Positions 24,566-36,443 of a stretch of 64,000 bases of DNA are shown piece after piece (within the stretch, counting starts at the first letter, position 1; each line of letters starts with the position of its first letter). The translations under genes and the position numbers were made by a program. Location of the stretch: contig NW_026262593.1 of assembly GCF_021869535.1 (NCBI RefSeq), positions 58,426,318 through 58,490,317 on the forward strand. Direction: 5' to 3'. The notes beneath the pieces are model-generated. The model searched no databases. It worked only from the letters and a program-made list of their open reading frames with translations, and was not told the origin of the DNA. This DNA comes from Mytilus californianus (taxonomy: Eukaryota > Mollusca > Bivalvia > Mytilida > Mytilidae).

Positions 24566-24637
24566 AATTCCTTTAGAGCCGTCAAACCATTAAAGAGATT
24601 TACGTCCAGTGTTGTAATTTGGTTAGTGAATAGGGAC
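24566..24637 (-). CDS. LRR exon A3 (one 24-aa leucine-rich repeat)
   Basis: A 72-nt exon with acceptor TTTTACAG and donor GTAAGT. The phase-2 frame reads SLFTNQITTLDVNLF followed by NGLTALKE, then a split leucine codon. It is closest to the exon at 661-732 (both have LDVNLF and matching flanks), but here the donor and terminal leucine are intact. The position normally D or N at the fourth residue is T, a tolerated variable site. A good candidate for a functional cassette. Confidence 0.83.
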
Positions 24638-24854
24638 CTGTAAAATAAAATTTTAAAAACGTATTTCGGCATTAAATGTTTCATATTCATTAATTCAAAC
24701 ATATTAACCTTAGAAAAAGAAGACCAATGGAAGTGTAGTATATCTGTTAAAAAACTGGTTGAAATATTGCAAACATACTGACAGATGTTTATAATACATC
24801 TAAACGTTATTGTTTATGTATGAATTAAGTGATTTACAAAAAAATATAATAAGT

Positions 24855-24960
24855 AGTGTTGAAATAAGAAAATGTGGTATGAGGGACAGTGAGACAACTC
24901 TCAATCCAAGTCACAATGTGTAAAAGGTAATTAATTATAGATCAAAGTACGTATTTTAAT
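24855..24960 (+). repeat. Fragment of the 53.3-kb DNA transposon family
   Basis: Contains AAATGTGGTATGAGGGACAG and GAGACAACTCTCAATCCAAG, equivalent to about 53446-53530 in the complete element. Only about 100 bp remains. Confidence 0.6.
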
Positions 24961-25604
24961 TTTTTTAATTTGCATCTTCTGTCCTCGATATCAAAATCCT
25001 CATTACATCATCTCCATGTCGAGCGAAGATATGGTTAAACTAAATGGAGGCATGTCTAAGCAGACAAGAGTTTCAAAATTATGCTGTCAAAAATATTGGT
25101 CCATAATGTTTAATCCGGATATCTAGATTGTCCATATTAACCACATGAATTCTAAACTCATATATTATATTTTGTACAAAGTTTTCCTTGATGTATTTTC
25201 GAGATTTTTTGTGAGTAATATTGGTCTTTAAACGGTTTTACTTTCTCATTCGGTAAAAACTAATTTAAACTTCGGTTATAATTTTTTGCCTACAATGGAA
25301 CAAATATGTATTAACCTTTTCACTCGATCAGAGTCATAATTTCATCGTCATATAGCGATAAATGTTTATAGATATCTTATAATAACTTATTTCTTGTGTA
25401 ATACCTAAAAACGCCAAATTAGAAGAAAGTCAGATATAAAAGGACTTTGAGTTGTCTTATCAATTGAATAACATAAATTTAAACTTAAATATCTTTATTT
25501 GTATTTTTTCAGAAATGGTAACCATTTTAATCAAAACGAATTGATAAATATTCTATGAATATTGCAGAAAAAAAGAGGGAAATAAATGGGGGAGGTGTCC
25601 ATGG

Positions 25605-26328
25605 AACACAGATGATGCCCCCGCTTGCATATCACATAAAGTTATAAAGGGACATAACTGAAGAACGGTAAAAGTGACGCTACCAAAATTTGTATTTGAT
25701 CTGAATTTTGTGGATTGTGTATAAGTTTCATAACATATGGTTGGGGCAAACTTAAGTTAGAGAACGAAAACGAAAAACTCAGCACTAATCCATTTGTAAA
25801 GGGGCATAACTCTAGAACAGTAAAAGTGACGCCACCAAAATTCAAACTTGATCTGTATTTTGTAGTATTAAGCATTGTGTATAAGTTTCATAACATTTGG
25901 TTGAGGTAAACTTAAGTTTGAAAACGGAAACGAAAAATTCAGCAATTTTTCCATTTGTAAACGAGAATAACTCTGCAACAGTTAAAGTGAAAACCACCAA
26001 AATTCAAACCTGATCTGTAATTGGTAGTAATAAGCATTGTGTATAAGTTTCATAACATTTTGTTGAGGCAAACTAAACCGAAACGTAAAATTCAGCAAAT
26101 TTTCCATTTGTAAAGGGGCATAACTCTTGAACAGTTAAAGTGAAGCCACCAAAATTCCAACTTGATCTGTGTTTTGTGGTAATAAGAATTGTGTATAATG
26201 TTCATAACATTTGGTTGAGGCAAACTAAAGTTAGAGAACGGAAACAAACTTTGGGACGTATGGACGTACAATGTACAGTTGGACAAGGGTACAACTTAAT
26301 GCCTCGTCCACTACGGCGGGGGCATAAA
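25605..26328. repeat. Element carrying about 150-bp tandem repeats, bounded by a 10-bp inverted repeat
   Basis: Four to five diverged copies of an approximately 150-bp unit with landmarks GGGGCATAACTCTAGAACAG, CAAACTTGATCTGTATTTTG and TTCATAACATTTGGTTGAGG. The array begins at ATGCCCCCGC (about 25615) and ends at GCGGGGGCAT (about 26315), perfect inverted complements. I recognise the family from bivalves. It sits in an A-unit intron whose flanks rejoin around it (AAAAAGAGGGAAAT before, AAAAATGACTATAG after, as at 8208-8230). Confidence 0.75.
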
Positions 26329-26523
26329 AAATGACTATAGATATTTGATAATTTCATTTCATTTTCCTGTTATTATTTCTGGTAAAGTAAAATTGAAGTT
26401 GTCCATAGTATAAAGAATTACTATTCTGGAAATATGTACTCATAATCAACGAAGTGCAAATGTATACATGGCAACATAGGCAACTTTTTTGTTTGTTTGT
26501 ATTTGCAGAACTAAGTTACTTAC

Positions 26524-26560
26524 AATGTCTCAAGAGCCGTCAAACCTTGAAAGATATTCA
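26524..26560 (-). pseudogene. LRR exon A4, half deleted
   Basis: Only the 3' half of an LRR exon remains: NIFQGLTALET followed by an intact GTAAGT donor. The 5' half (LxLxxNxI) and the acceptor are gone; the text changes at about 26561 into a fragment of intron (TGTATGACTTAAATG) normally found further away. A deletion of about one exon half plus adjacent intron explains this. It cannot be spliced as an LRR cassette. Confidence 0.75.
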
Positions 26561-26747
26561 TGTATGACTTAAATGTTCATGTTTATACCATAAAAGGGAC
26601 AAATTAGAAGAAATTCAGAGAGGTAAAACGACTTGAGTTATCAATTCAATAACATGAATTTCAAGGCCATGATTTTTATTTCTGAGAAACGGTTCTCAGT
26701 TTAATCAAAACGAAATTTATACAAACTCTAGGAATATTGCAGAAAAA

Positions 26748-26773
26748 GTGTGTGTGTGTGTGTGTGTGTGCGT

Positions 26774-26866
<93 letters not shown>

Positions 26867-26882
26867 TGTGTGTGTGTGTGTG
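26748..26882 (+). repeat. (GT)n microsatellite with CGTGTGCG interruptions
   Basis: About 135 bp of GT dinucleotides with three short GTGCGTGTGCGTG interruptions and one TA. It lies where the related units have a short AAAAAAGAGG run. ORFs of alternating His and Thr across it are artefacts. Confidence 0.95.
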
Positions 26883-26999
26883 GGTGATGACTATCAATAT
26901 TAAGTAGCTTCATATCAAATTCATGTTATGTGTGAGGCAAAGTAAAATTGAAGTAGTCCAAAGTGCAAAGAATCTACTGGAAATATGTACTACTAATTG

Positions 27000-27880
27000 A
27001 TAAAGGCAACAGTAGTATACCGCTGTTCAAAATTCATAAATCGATTTAGAGAAAACAAATCCGGGTTACAAACCAAAACCGAGGGAAACACATCAACTAT
27101 AAGAGGAAAACAACGAAACAACAAAAACACTGAATTGCAACAAAAACAAACGCCAATGCAACATACATAGAAACGAACTATTAGAAAACAACTGCCATAT
27201 CCTGACTTGGTACAGGACATTTTCAGAAAAAAATGGTGGGTTGAACCTGGTTTTGTGTCTAGCCAAACCTCACTCTTAATGGCAATGTTAAAAATACCGC
27301 TAAAATGACAACATTACATGACAGGAATACAGTAAAAATAAGTACAAGAACACTCAGGACAGAGATATACATAAATAAATGATTTAATAGTACATTTCGA
27401 CATGTTAACCACAGAAAAATAACGAATACCTACAATTAATTTTGGACAGTACACAAAAACAGCATAATAGAATTACGAACTATGCGTCACACGAATGTAT
27501 CAACGCCACAAAATGTGACGTCACGGGTAGATTTCTAAAAATTGGATATAAGTTGGGATTAGGTTTGTAATGGTGTTATTTGATGTATTTTATAACAATT
27601 ACAAGAATATTAATATAGAATTGTGTTAGTGATTGTGTATTCAATTGTATTATCTAACTATGTCGGTTTTTCGTCTAAATCAAACTGTGTAAAACAAATA
27701 AATCCTGTGCATATTATAGTTGCTTTAAACTAATATCATATAAATGAACTGGGTGATTAATTATCTTTATTTTTACATACGAATAGAAAATATAAAATAG
27801 AATAAAAATTACAAACGATAAGACATAAAACAATATCCGATCAGAATTACAAATAAATCAAATAAAAATGTATGGCACTA
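27000..27880 (-). mobile_element. Second copy of the 8.3-kb retroelement 3' UTR
   Basis: Aligns with 8336-9420 (AGGCAACAGTAGTATACCGC, AATCCGGGTTACAAACC, TGACGTCAC in both), but lacks the hammerhead-bearing insertion and the RT coding end. The join to the unit text is at the same place as in the 8.3-kb copy. It is therefore part of the unit duplication rather than a new insertion. Confidence 0.68.
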
Positions 27881-28227
27881 GATCAATATTTCTATTTCTG
27901 TAAGGCAAAGTTTGTTTTTATTTTACTCAGAATTTTGTCGTATCTGGTCAAGTAAACTACCTTGTCCTAAACGGACACAGGGTAACTAAAAATTCATATC
28001 ACCTTCGATCATCTTAAAATTCAATGAAATCAACCTTAACTTGGTAATTTTTGATTTCTTGAAATTGGTACAGTTTACCAAACACCATATAACACCAAAT
28101 TAAATGAACACACATTTATAAATCTTAGTTGTAAAATTGCTAAATGTTTCAAAAATATAAGTTAGATCATTGAGAAACCCGCCATACATGGTGGCAAAAT
28201 ATTATTTTGCGGGATCAAGTTAGTTAC
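27881..28227. other. Type A pre-exon intron block
   Basis: Matches 4430-4715 (AAGTAAACTACCTTGTCCTA, ACACCAAATTAAATGAACAC) and leads into the next exon. No gene. Confidence 0.55.
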
Positions 28228-28299
28228 AATGTCTGAAGAGCCGTCAAACCTGTAAAGATATTCACATCAAGCGTTGAAATTTGATTTCCAAATAAGTAA
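28228..28299 (-). CDS. LRR exon A5 (one 24-aa leucine-rich repeat)
   Basis: A 72-nt exon: acceptor TTTTGCAG, donor GTAACT (C in place of G at +5, still functional in many introns). The phase-2 frame reads YLFGNQISTLDVNIF then TGLTALQT. Its first base is T rather than G, so the split codon is TTT (Phe) when joined to a TT-ending exon, a conservative change at the LxxL position. It resembles exon 4716-4787 and the half exon at 26524. Confidence 0.8.
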
Positions 28300-28640
28300 C
28301 TGCAAAATAACATTGTTGAAACGTATTTCTGCATATTTGTCATATTCATCAAAGCAAACACACTACCTTGGAAAAAGAAGAACAATGGAATAGTGGTATT
28401 TTTGTTGAAAACTGATTGAAATACTGCATACATACTGACAGAATTTATATCATTCAATGAATCTGTATTGTTCATGTATGATTTAAATTAAATGATATAT
28501 TTTAAAAATAACATGCTCAAGGTCTGCTTTAAGATCTAGTCTTTCGAAAGTTTTACTGCATAATCAACGAAGAATTTGAATAGAAAAACAATTGTCTTTG
28601 TGATCATATTTTCCAACAGCTACGTCGCTGCTAGTGTAAC
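28300..28640. other. Type A post-exon intron block
   Basis: Contains the recurring ACCTTGGAAAAAGAAGAACA phrase and the following conserved blocks up to the start of the segment shared with 45.1 kb. No gene. Confidence 0.5.
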
Positions 28641-29860
28641 TATACTTTATATACCTATATGGAGTTATTTTCTTTTAGAACGACATGTCTTTCGTTTGAA
28701 GAATTAACTCGGACAATACCATTGTCTCAATAAAATTTGCTTCAAGGCATAAAATAATGACCTCTGTACGGTAATTATTGTCTCTGATTAAAATGCAAAC
28801 TATCGTCTTGTTGCCAATTGGGGATTTACTTTTTTTTTTATTTTCCATCTTTGATCGCGTTAAGGCAGAAGCAATCCTTTTCTCCGTTTATTTGACTGGA
28901 ATACCAAAAATCGTCGTTGACCACATTTTAACTTTCGAACAAATAATGTAATTGATTATTTTTTATTTATTTAATAATTAAGTAATGCAAAGTTTTTTGT
29001 TGCCAAAAGAAGACAGATTCAACACATTCGTGTGAAGGATTTTGAAAATCTTATTCATTCACACTATACTGGAGATCATACTTTGACCTGCGGATATTCT
29101 TTTTCCTGTTACACTACATGTATCAAGTCTTCATGCTTTCTTCGTGTAAATTTATAACTTTATACATCTATGATGATCATATGGCCAAATGTTTTTATTT
29201 TCTATAGAATAAAACCCACGTTATTTATAATGGGGTGGGGTGGTGGAAGCATTATATTTAATCCTAATTCTCAGTTTGAATTTTTTTTTTATTGATGGAC
29301 AAAACAATTATTCTGAATAGTTCGTTAAAATTGTTGAAAAAATAATCTGGTTTTTGGCGATCAAACTGTCATAAAAAAAAAAAACGAAAAAAAACCCAAC
29401 AACATAGCATCCCCTTTATTAAACTAAGTTGATACAATGAATTACTTACAAAGTGACTTGTTTTTTCATACACCGCAACAATTCATTTATGTCTTTATTC
29501 ATGCAGTTACAGTAATATGATTATTGTAACAAGATTATGATTTTTAAAGTTATATCTTAATAAATTAGTGAGTTTCACATTATAAATGAGACGTAAGACG
29601 TGTTAAAACCTGAACGCATCAATGAAGAATATCCAACTAGTGTAGTCGGTAAAATAGGAAGCAAATTCTATTTTTTGACGGTATATAAGTCAGATAATGC
29701 ATATTTTAAGGTGTTTCTTGTCTTAAAGCACACCCCAGGGTGTCAGGATTGCTAAAAGAAAGACCTCCCTACGTTCGGTCTTTTATTTGATCAATGCCGT
29801 AAACCCACGGTGTGTTATACGGCAAGGAACACATTAAATATGCATTTTCTATAACTTAGA
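28640..29860. repeat. Segmental duplication shared with 45140-46460
   Basis: About 1.2 kb aligns with 45140-46460: TATGGAGTTATTTTCTTT, AGGCATAAAATAATGACCT, AAGATTTTGAAAATCTTATT-like text, and the terminal foldback palindrome are shared in order. The copies differ by many point changes, so it is old. It links an A-type unit with a B-type unit, showing that the two halves of the array exchanged or share intron segments. Confidence 0.75.
29694..29846. repeat. Foldback palindrome of about 150 bp, copy 1
   Basis: An imperfect inverted repeat: arms from about 29694-29765 and 29775-29846, opening with ATGCATATTTTAAGGTGTTT and closing with the complementary ACACATTAAATATGCAT, with an inner GAAAGACC / GGTCTTTT stem. 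It could extrude as a long hairpin. The better-preserved copy is at 46292-46447. Confidence 0.75.
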
Positions 29861-30964
29861 GTGGTTCTTCTTACCTCAAGTATTAAAACATCCTTTCATC
29901 AACTCCATATCGAGCTGTTATATGGAGAAAATTATTGAGTGGGGTGTAAGCAGACAAACGTCTCAAAATAATGCTGGCAAAAATATCAGTCCAGTTTTTT
30001 TTTAATTCAGTTACCTAGTTGTACGTATTAAGACCACATAATCTTATACTCATATATTATATTTCGCTTTCCCTTGTTTTTTGTTAATGAAAGGTTTTTG
30101 TTTGCGAAGTAATATTTCTCTGAAAATTGTTTGCATTTCTCTTTCAGTAGTAACTTACAACAACTTTGGCACATGGGATACCATTTTACAGCTACGATGA
30201 AGAGTAAGATATAAGTTTTATTAAAACTGTCGCAATGAAAGCGAATCCAAACATTATTGTTTTATATTGTTTTTTTGTTTATACATATTTTATGTTAATG
30301 TGTATCTGGTTGATTATCCTAAAATTAGAGAACATAGAAAGTCACACTGCAAAAGTCCAAAAACAATGTTGTGGTTGTTCTGAAAATGCAAATTACTAAC
30401 CGAATACGTATAGCACCGGATTGATAATATGATTTTTCTTCAAGATCTTTGGTCCAAATTTGAAATGATTTTTCATTCGAATTAACATTTTTGTCATTAA
30501 AATTTAAAGGGTAATTCAATTCAATAATGTGAATTTAAGCGTTCTATTTTTTTAATCTTCAAAATGGTACGTCTTCAACATGATACGAAATCAAAACAGA
30601 CTAATAAAATACGCATGTTTCATGTGTACCTTACATGATTAACTATTCTATTATAATGATTGAAAAACCATCAAGCAGTGAAATATATTGTCATCATTAG
30701 TATTTATGTCTTTTAATTTTCATTTTAGTTTTAGGCAAACTGAAAGAATACAAGAAAATGCAAAGGAAATATTTCGACTGGTTACGGTTTGGTTGTTACT
30801 CAAATGTGAATACAAAAAGCGCAAAACTGAAAGCGTTTTATCTCCTTAGAATGAGTAAAACGTTTTCGAAAATACAATAAAAAACGACTGTAGATATTAC
30901 TTTCCCCAAGACTCGTTTAAATACCAAAAATGAATAAAAGCAATTGTTTTCCCGGAATCAAGTT
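29861..30964. other. Type A intron, no gene seen
   Basis: A-unit blocks in order: the TTCTTACCTCAAGTATTAAA block, the CAGTTACCTAGTTGTACG block (about 30010), the TCTGGTTGATTATCCTAAAA block (about 30305), then text leading to the exon relic at 30965. No gene is supported. Confidence 0.5.
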
Positions 30965-31034
30965 CTTATGACCCATCAAACCATCAAACATATTAGTATC
31001 TAGGGTGGTTATTTGATTCTCGCTCGAATGTTTG
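30965..31034 (-). pseudogene. LRR exon A6, decayed
   Basis: The minus strand still reads ENQITTLDTNMFDGL, clearly an LRR core. The acceptor AG is gone (CAAA at the junction), and the 3' end with its donor has been lost to a small deletion (the expected TTACTTAC text is reduced to TTCTTAT). The last leucine region reads MGHKN. It cannot be spliced as its siblings are. Confidence 0.7.
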
Positions 31035-32560
31035 ACAATAACATTTTTGAAATGTATTTCTTGATTACATTTGACACAATCATCAATACAAACAGATTAC
31101 ATTTGAAAATAGTAGGCAACTTGAAGTGTTGTGTATCTGTAAAGAACATGTTCAAATATTGCATGCATACTGACAGATACACAAGTCAACACATAGTCAA
31201 TTTTCATGTATAGCTAAAATAGTAAAAGTTAGATGAAAAATTTCAAAATTTATAAAAAAATTAGTCCTGCTCTCAGTTTTATTGCATAATTCATGATGAA
31301 TTTGAATATAAAATCAATCACCCTAATGACCATATTTACTGCAGCTTTGTCGTTATTAATGTTATTAATGTTGGCAGATTTAGCATCGAATCTTCTGACA
31401 TATTATAAAAATCCTCAGTTCGTCATTTCCATATCAAAAGGTGATACGATGAAATAAAGTGAGTTTTGTGGAATTAGTTTTAGGTTTGGAAATTTTTAAT
31501 AGACGTACGATAGCAATTTTCATCTTTCGTTTTTTGTCTATGGATGTTTGTGTCATTGGTAATCATGCCACATCGCCTTTTTTTATAATAAACTATACAG
31601 TGTATTCCAGACAACTTTAGTTAGTACGCTTTGTGTAAATAAAAAGACAAGTTAATGTTCAAATTCTGTATAGACTAACAACTAGTCGAGATGTTATGCA
31701 TACACTATATCGTAATAATGATATCGCGATATAGTCTTTGACATTTATAAAAAGACTAACATTAATTAGTATCTCTGTGTTGCGGAACATTCGTACAATC
31801 AATGTTCAGCTATTCTAAGGAATTGTCACAATTAGTGAAAGTAAACCAAAAGTATAATCAGCAGCTGATTTAGAAATTATGCCATACAATTATGTCTCAT
31901 CGACAATGGCGACCGAAATGATTCTTGTGTGCATTCATAAGTCTTTATGTTACTTTTCTGTTTTCCCTTTATATTATTTATAACGCTAATTACATGAACA
32001 TTTATTGTGATTATACTATCAAAGTCCGTCGTAGTAATAGCTGGTAACCTAATCGCAATGTTGAAATTGTACCGAAAAACAATAAAAATCATAACTAGAT
32101 AATTCGAAATAATAGAAAGTCTAATAAAAGAATATAATCGATGCATGAAGATTCTAAAGAGAAAACGAGCAGAATTGACCATCTTGAGTATCATAAAAAA
32201 AAATGAGGTATCCTTTTTAGCAATTGTGACTACTAGTTATCATTAACCGGGTAATCGGATGGAATTTGGTTAACAAATTTTGGTTGTTACGACAGGCGCG
32301 CGACCTCGCGGATTGACGTTTGGATGTCGGAATGGATGACAGGCCGTGCACTAACTTATAAATCAATGTCTTTTTCCGAATTTGATATGTAGTTACTGTT
32401 GACAAAAAAATGAGGTTTATATCGATTATTTACACTTTTGTAGTTAAGGCGTAATGGTCAATGATAGATTGGCACTCTGTAACATATCTATGCAATTTCT
32501 CTTAAACCTTTATGCCGTACTTTTCAAATTTTGATATGTTGTATAATATTTTGGCCTCTA
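31035..32560. other. A-unit remnant then unrelated AT-rich sequence, no gene seen
   Basis: Up to about 31440 the A-unit post-exon blocks are recognisable. A fragment of the GGTAATCATGCCACAT mussel element is at about 31530-31600. Beyond that nothing is recognisable. A 105-residue minus-strand ORF at 31877-32194 has no motif and is judged to be chance. An inverted repeat with 9-bp arms (ACTATATCG / CGATATAGT) lies at about 31704-31736. Confidence 0.4.
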
Positions 32561-32604
32561 GTATCACCGAAGAGGAATTTATTGTCGAATTGCGCATCTG
32601 ATGC
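32561..32604 (+). ncRNA. Decayed hammerhead ribozyme
   Basis: Reads ATCACCGAAGAGGAATTTAT, then TGTCGAATTGCGCATC and TGATGC. The layout matches the CTGAAGA / GAAA form at 35768-35811, but the CTGA box is CCGA and GAAA is GAAT. It is predicted to be inactive and marks an old retroelement fragment. Confidence 0.5.
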
Positions 32605-33479
32605 AGTAACACTGGTACCGTTCATATTATCATGATAATTATGGTCCTCGATATAATCGAAAATAACACTTTATTTCGTTTCTGCTGAAGAACTTCTTAG
32701 TCGTTCAGTCCAAGCGTTTCCATAATTTAAAATTTTTATGTATTGTTAATGATGACAAATTTTTAAGTTCAAGTTCGAAATTGACGAGTTTATGATTACT
32801 TACAAACAATTATCCTTGTTAGCTGTCACAATGACACGTATGCATATAAATGTTCCGAACCATATGTGTATTTGGACCAATACGATGTACGTTGCATTAG
32901 GTATAAACCTTCAAGGTGTCATAAGCCAAAAGTTTCTTAATTGAAGTTGTGACTAATTTAATCAAATGGTAATCATTGTTAAATGAAATAAATGAATTTT
33001 ACTCACAAATAAAAATTATAGCAACATTATTTGTGCGTGGTATGCCGTTTTTTTCCTTCCAAAAAAGCAATATGCCGACTTCGACTTTGGAATATAACTT
33101 CGAAGTAATATCGAAATAAACATTTAAACCAGAGGTCAACTGTTGAACTCACAGGCACATGTGGCACTGCACCCTCTTTTTTCGTTTTTGTCTTTATTTT
33201 GGTGTTTTGATTGATTTTAGTAAATTACAATTTTCTAGATATTTCAGGGATTTTTGCTATTTAATGTTTTCATGCTCATAGCAATACGATTATACAATAA
33301 CAGTAGTTTATAAGTGAAATAAATAGAAATAAAGGGCAGCACGCATACACTACTGTTATTGAAAGAATGTATGAATAGGATCAAGAACACTTCAAAAAAG
33401 TGTGAGAGAAAAGTAGAAATCAGGCAAATGTTCCTACGAACGAAGTTAGGATTTATTTGCAAAATACTTATATGATCTA
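32605..33479. other. No gene seen
   Basis: AT-rich sequence without LRR-unit similarity. The minus-strand ORF that overlaps its end (33244-33528) shows no motif. Confidence 0.35.
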
Positions 33480-33620
33480 AATACTCATATGGTCGGGTCC
33501 GTGAATAACCAAACGAGTATATACTCAAATTGTCCCACTATACGCATATGGCCGAACCATATGAGTACATATATATGGTTATGACTATACGCGTATGATC
33601 CAAATACTCATGGTCCGGAA
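33480..33620. repeat. Cluster of short palindromic ACTCATATGG-type repeats
   Basis: Within 140 bp the words ACTCATATGG, ACGCATATGG, CCATATGAGTAC and ACGCGTATGATCC occur repeatedly on both strands, interleaved with TCGGGTCCG and CCGAACC. The two strands are nearly interchangeable. Probably the terminus of an unrecognised dispersed repeat. Confidence 0.5.
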
Positions 33621-34559
33621 CATCAATAAAACCCGCTTTGCTGACAGACTATTGTTGAACATGTAATTTAAAACGGTGTGATGTTTTCATAAAATGTTTA
33701 TCCTCGTTAGCCATAGTAAGAACGATGTGGTAACAGATTTTCACTACGATAGGGTAAATACTTGTTTAATGCATTTTTTTCTCATTGGTACATAAACGCA
33801 CACACTAAGGTGGCCTTGACGATTGCATGACTTTCGATCTATGTTTTATCTTTATCAAATAGTTGGATCAAATACAAGTTTAACATTAGTTCATGTGTAG
33901 ACGATAGTTGTTTTTACGAAATCATGTGGTCAATCTGAGACCAAAATTTTGAAATGAAATACATATGTGTAATTAGAACTATTGAAGAATTATACATAAC
34001 ATCAAAAACTAGTATTCTCTACATAAAGAGATTTAACTATAACTAAATATGATTAAGTTCTTGATGAACTTAAAATGTGTGAATATAAATATACCAGATT
34101 AATTATGTTAGTGCCGGAAATATCTCTACTTTTGATATTTATTCCTTCAACAATAGTTACAACGATTTGATATTTTTATATTTTTACATGCTATACTATG
34201 TTATTTTGTGTAAATTTGTTTCAATTCCATATTATTACACAATAACCAGATCATCAATTACTGCCGTTGACTTATTTTCTAGGGAGGATTAGATCAATAG
34301 CTTAAAAGCTATATCAGATGACCTAGTTTTGCTTAATGACAACGCTAGGTCTAATAGTATTATTTATTAGGCTGAATAAAACCCTTCTTCAACCAGAACA
34401 AACTTAATACATATAAAAGATTTGAAATCAGAAAGTTATCGTTATATTTTGACCTAACTGATTGTGTCCTTTTCCGATTGTGAGGTTTTGATAATTATAG
34501 ATTCGGTTGGTTGGTGATGGAACTGATGCATGCATTGAATGAGACGATTACCCTGTTGA
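33621..34559. other. No gene seen
   Basis: AT-rich, no recognisable unit, ORF or repeat. Confidence 0.35.
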
Positions 34560-35460
34560 CAAATTTGGTCTCACTACAATTTGAGTTCATGCGATTTACT
34601 CAGTTATTGTTTGTTATCTTGATTATCTGTTCTTTATCGATTAATGCAACTTGATTGGAAGAGAAAGTAGAAAAATGTGACATGTACTGTTGACACAGAG
34701 ATCTGTCTCGCATGTTTGTAATTTTGATATTATAATGCAAATATTGAATTTAAATGGCAATATTTAATCATGTAAACTATGCAAAACATTTAAAGTCAAT
34801 GAGCCATGACCAATTAACCTCCATAGAAATTAGACATGAAAATGCTTATAAAATGCATACCTATTACCATTGACTTGTCATACGTGGTTACCTTAACACT
34901 AACCTAAACACAAACTTTAACTTGTACACAATGTAAAAATTTCAAAGTCAATGAACCCTGATAGGGGCGGGGCCAAAAAATATTTATGGAAAAAAAGACT
35001 TGCAAATGATAATACTATCATAGACTTGACATTAGTGGTTCCTCTTAAACTAATATAATCATGTGAACTATGCAAAACATTCAAAGTCAATAGACTGAGT
35101 AGGCAGAGTCAAACAAACTCTAAGGAAATAAGAGGTTCAAATGCTTATGCATCTGCATACCAAATATCATTGACCTAACACAATTAGTTCCCCTTAAACT
35201 GACCTAATCATAAACTAATACATGTACATGTTAAGCAAGCAAAACTTTCAAAGTCAATATTTCATGACTGAGGGGCAGGGCACAATTATCTCCATGGAAA
35301 TGAGATGTGCCAATGGTAATACAACTGCATACCAAATATCATTGACCTACCACTAGCAGTTCCCCATAAAACCGATATCATCACAAACTAATACATTGTT
35401 CACACCGCCGCCGTCAGAAACAGCATACTTACGTCTCACTTTTTGACTCCGTCAAAGCAA
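34560..35460. repeat. Element with about 170-bp tandem repeats
   Basis: About four diverged copies of a unit with landmarks TTCAAAGTCAAT, GGGGC(A/G)GGGC, TGCATACCAAATATCATTGA and AGTTCCCC, ending in GCCGCCGTCAGAAACAGC and TTTTTGACTCCGTCAAAGC. I recognise this as a tandem-repeat element family common in bivalves. It abuts the Penelope-like element. Confidence 0.65.
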
Positions 35461-35767
35461 TATAATAAAATGAAGATGATGACGCTCATGGTTTTATAAC
35501 ATTCTTAAGCAACTTGTTCCGTTCATTATGAATTGATATATATATATATATATATATATTACGGTTTTTATCTAACGCAATTATAGGTTTGAACGTTGTT
35601 TTCAATTTAGACTTGTTTATATTTTTCGTTTGGGTTTGTATTATATTTGCCTTGGGGTTTATATGATTCGTTCATTCTATTTTGACTCCTCAAAATTCAA
35701 GAGTCTATCCTAAATTGAGGTAAATTGTTCATGTTGTATTGCTTTCCAAATACCGTTTCGATTCCTA

Positions 35768-35811
35768 ACATCACTGAAGAGACATTAATTGTCGAAATCC
35801 GGATACGGTGT
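35768..35811 (+). ncRNA. Hammerhead ribozyme, Penelope-like pseudo-LTR type, core intact
   Basis: Reads ACATCA, CTGAAGA (fits the CUGANGA consensus), stem II GACA/TGTC with a 5-nt loop, GAAA, a tiny stem III (ATC/GAT around CG), then ATA as the NUH cleavage triplet and CGGTGT. Stem I pairs ACATCA with CGGTGT with one mismatch at its base. All essential core bases are present. Minimal type I hammerheads of this form are known in Penelope-like elements. Predicted cleavage falls after 35805. Confidence 0.72.
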
Positions 35812-36443
35812 ACAAAAACCTTTTGCGCCTTTTGTCTGCGGTATACCATCTTTTCCGCAAGTTTATTGTTTTCTGTTTAGTATTAAATTTATAATTAAGA
35901 TCCATTTATAACATCGGTGATCCGTTTATTTGGCAATCGCCAATGGCAGTCAGCAGGGTTTAAGAAATTTGTTGTTCGACCTGTAAGTCAAATGCGTTTT
36001 GTTAAAATATACTTTTTCACTTTTTTGGTCTTTTGGAAAATGATATTTGTGCTGTATTTAGATCCCTCTAACAAGAAATTTGTTTTGCATGTACACGTAT
36101 CAAAATTGCGATTTTTATCCAACGCAATCATAGGTTTGAACGTTGTTTTAAATTTAGACTTGTTTATATTATATATATGTGTGTGTGTATGGGTGTGTGT
36201 AAATGCCTAAGAATGTAACTTTAACACGCCAATGAGTGTTGTTATATTTTATATATTTACACAATATTTCGCCTAAAAAAGTAGCTTTATCAGGCGTGTG
36301 CAGCCATCAAGGTGAAATCGGATGCTGTTAAGAAGTTTATGTAGCTTATCGTACATGTCCTTTAAATATAATTGTGCAGCTTATTGTACATTGCGATTGA
36401 TAGTTTCAAAACAAATAGTTGTGTTAGTTAAATACTATAGAGT

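Noticed and set aside
26676-26913. ORFs of alternating His-Thr residues
   Set aside because: Produced by the (GT)n microsatellite in overlapping frames.
31877-32194. 105-residue minus-strand ORF
   Set aside because: No recognisable motif, AT-driven composition and no similarity to any other copy in the window.
32217-32405. Possible LINE reverse-transcriptase tail (VHGLSSIP followed by basic residues)
   Set aside because: The resemblance covers fewer than ten residues and the expected SFFPRT-like motif is absent in all frames.
36285-36315. Possible additional hammerhead in the Penelope-like 3' UTR (CTGATAA...GAAAT on the minus strand)
   Set aside because: The essential G after CTGAN is A and no stem I or III can be drawn.
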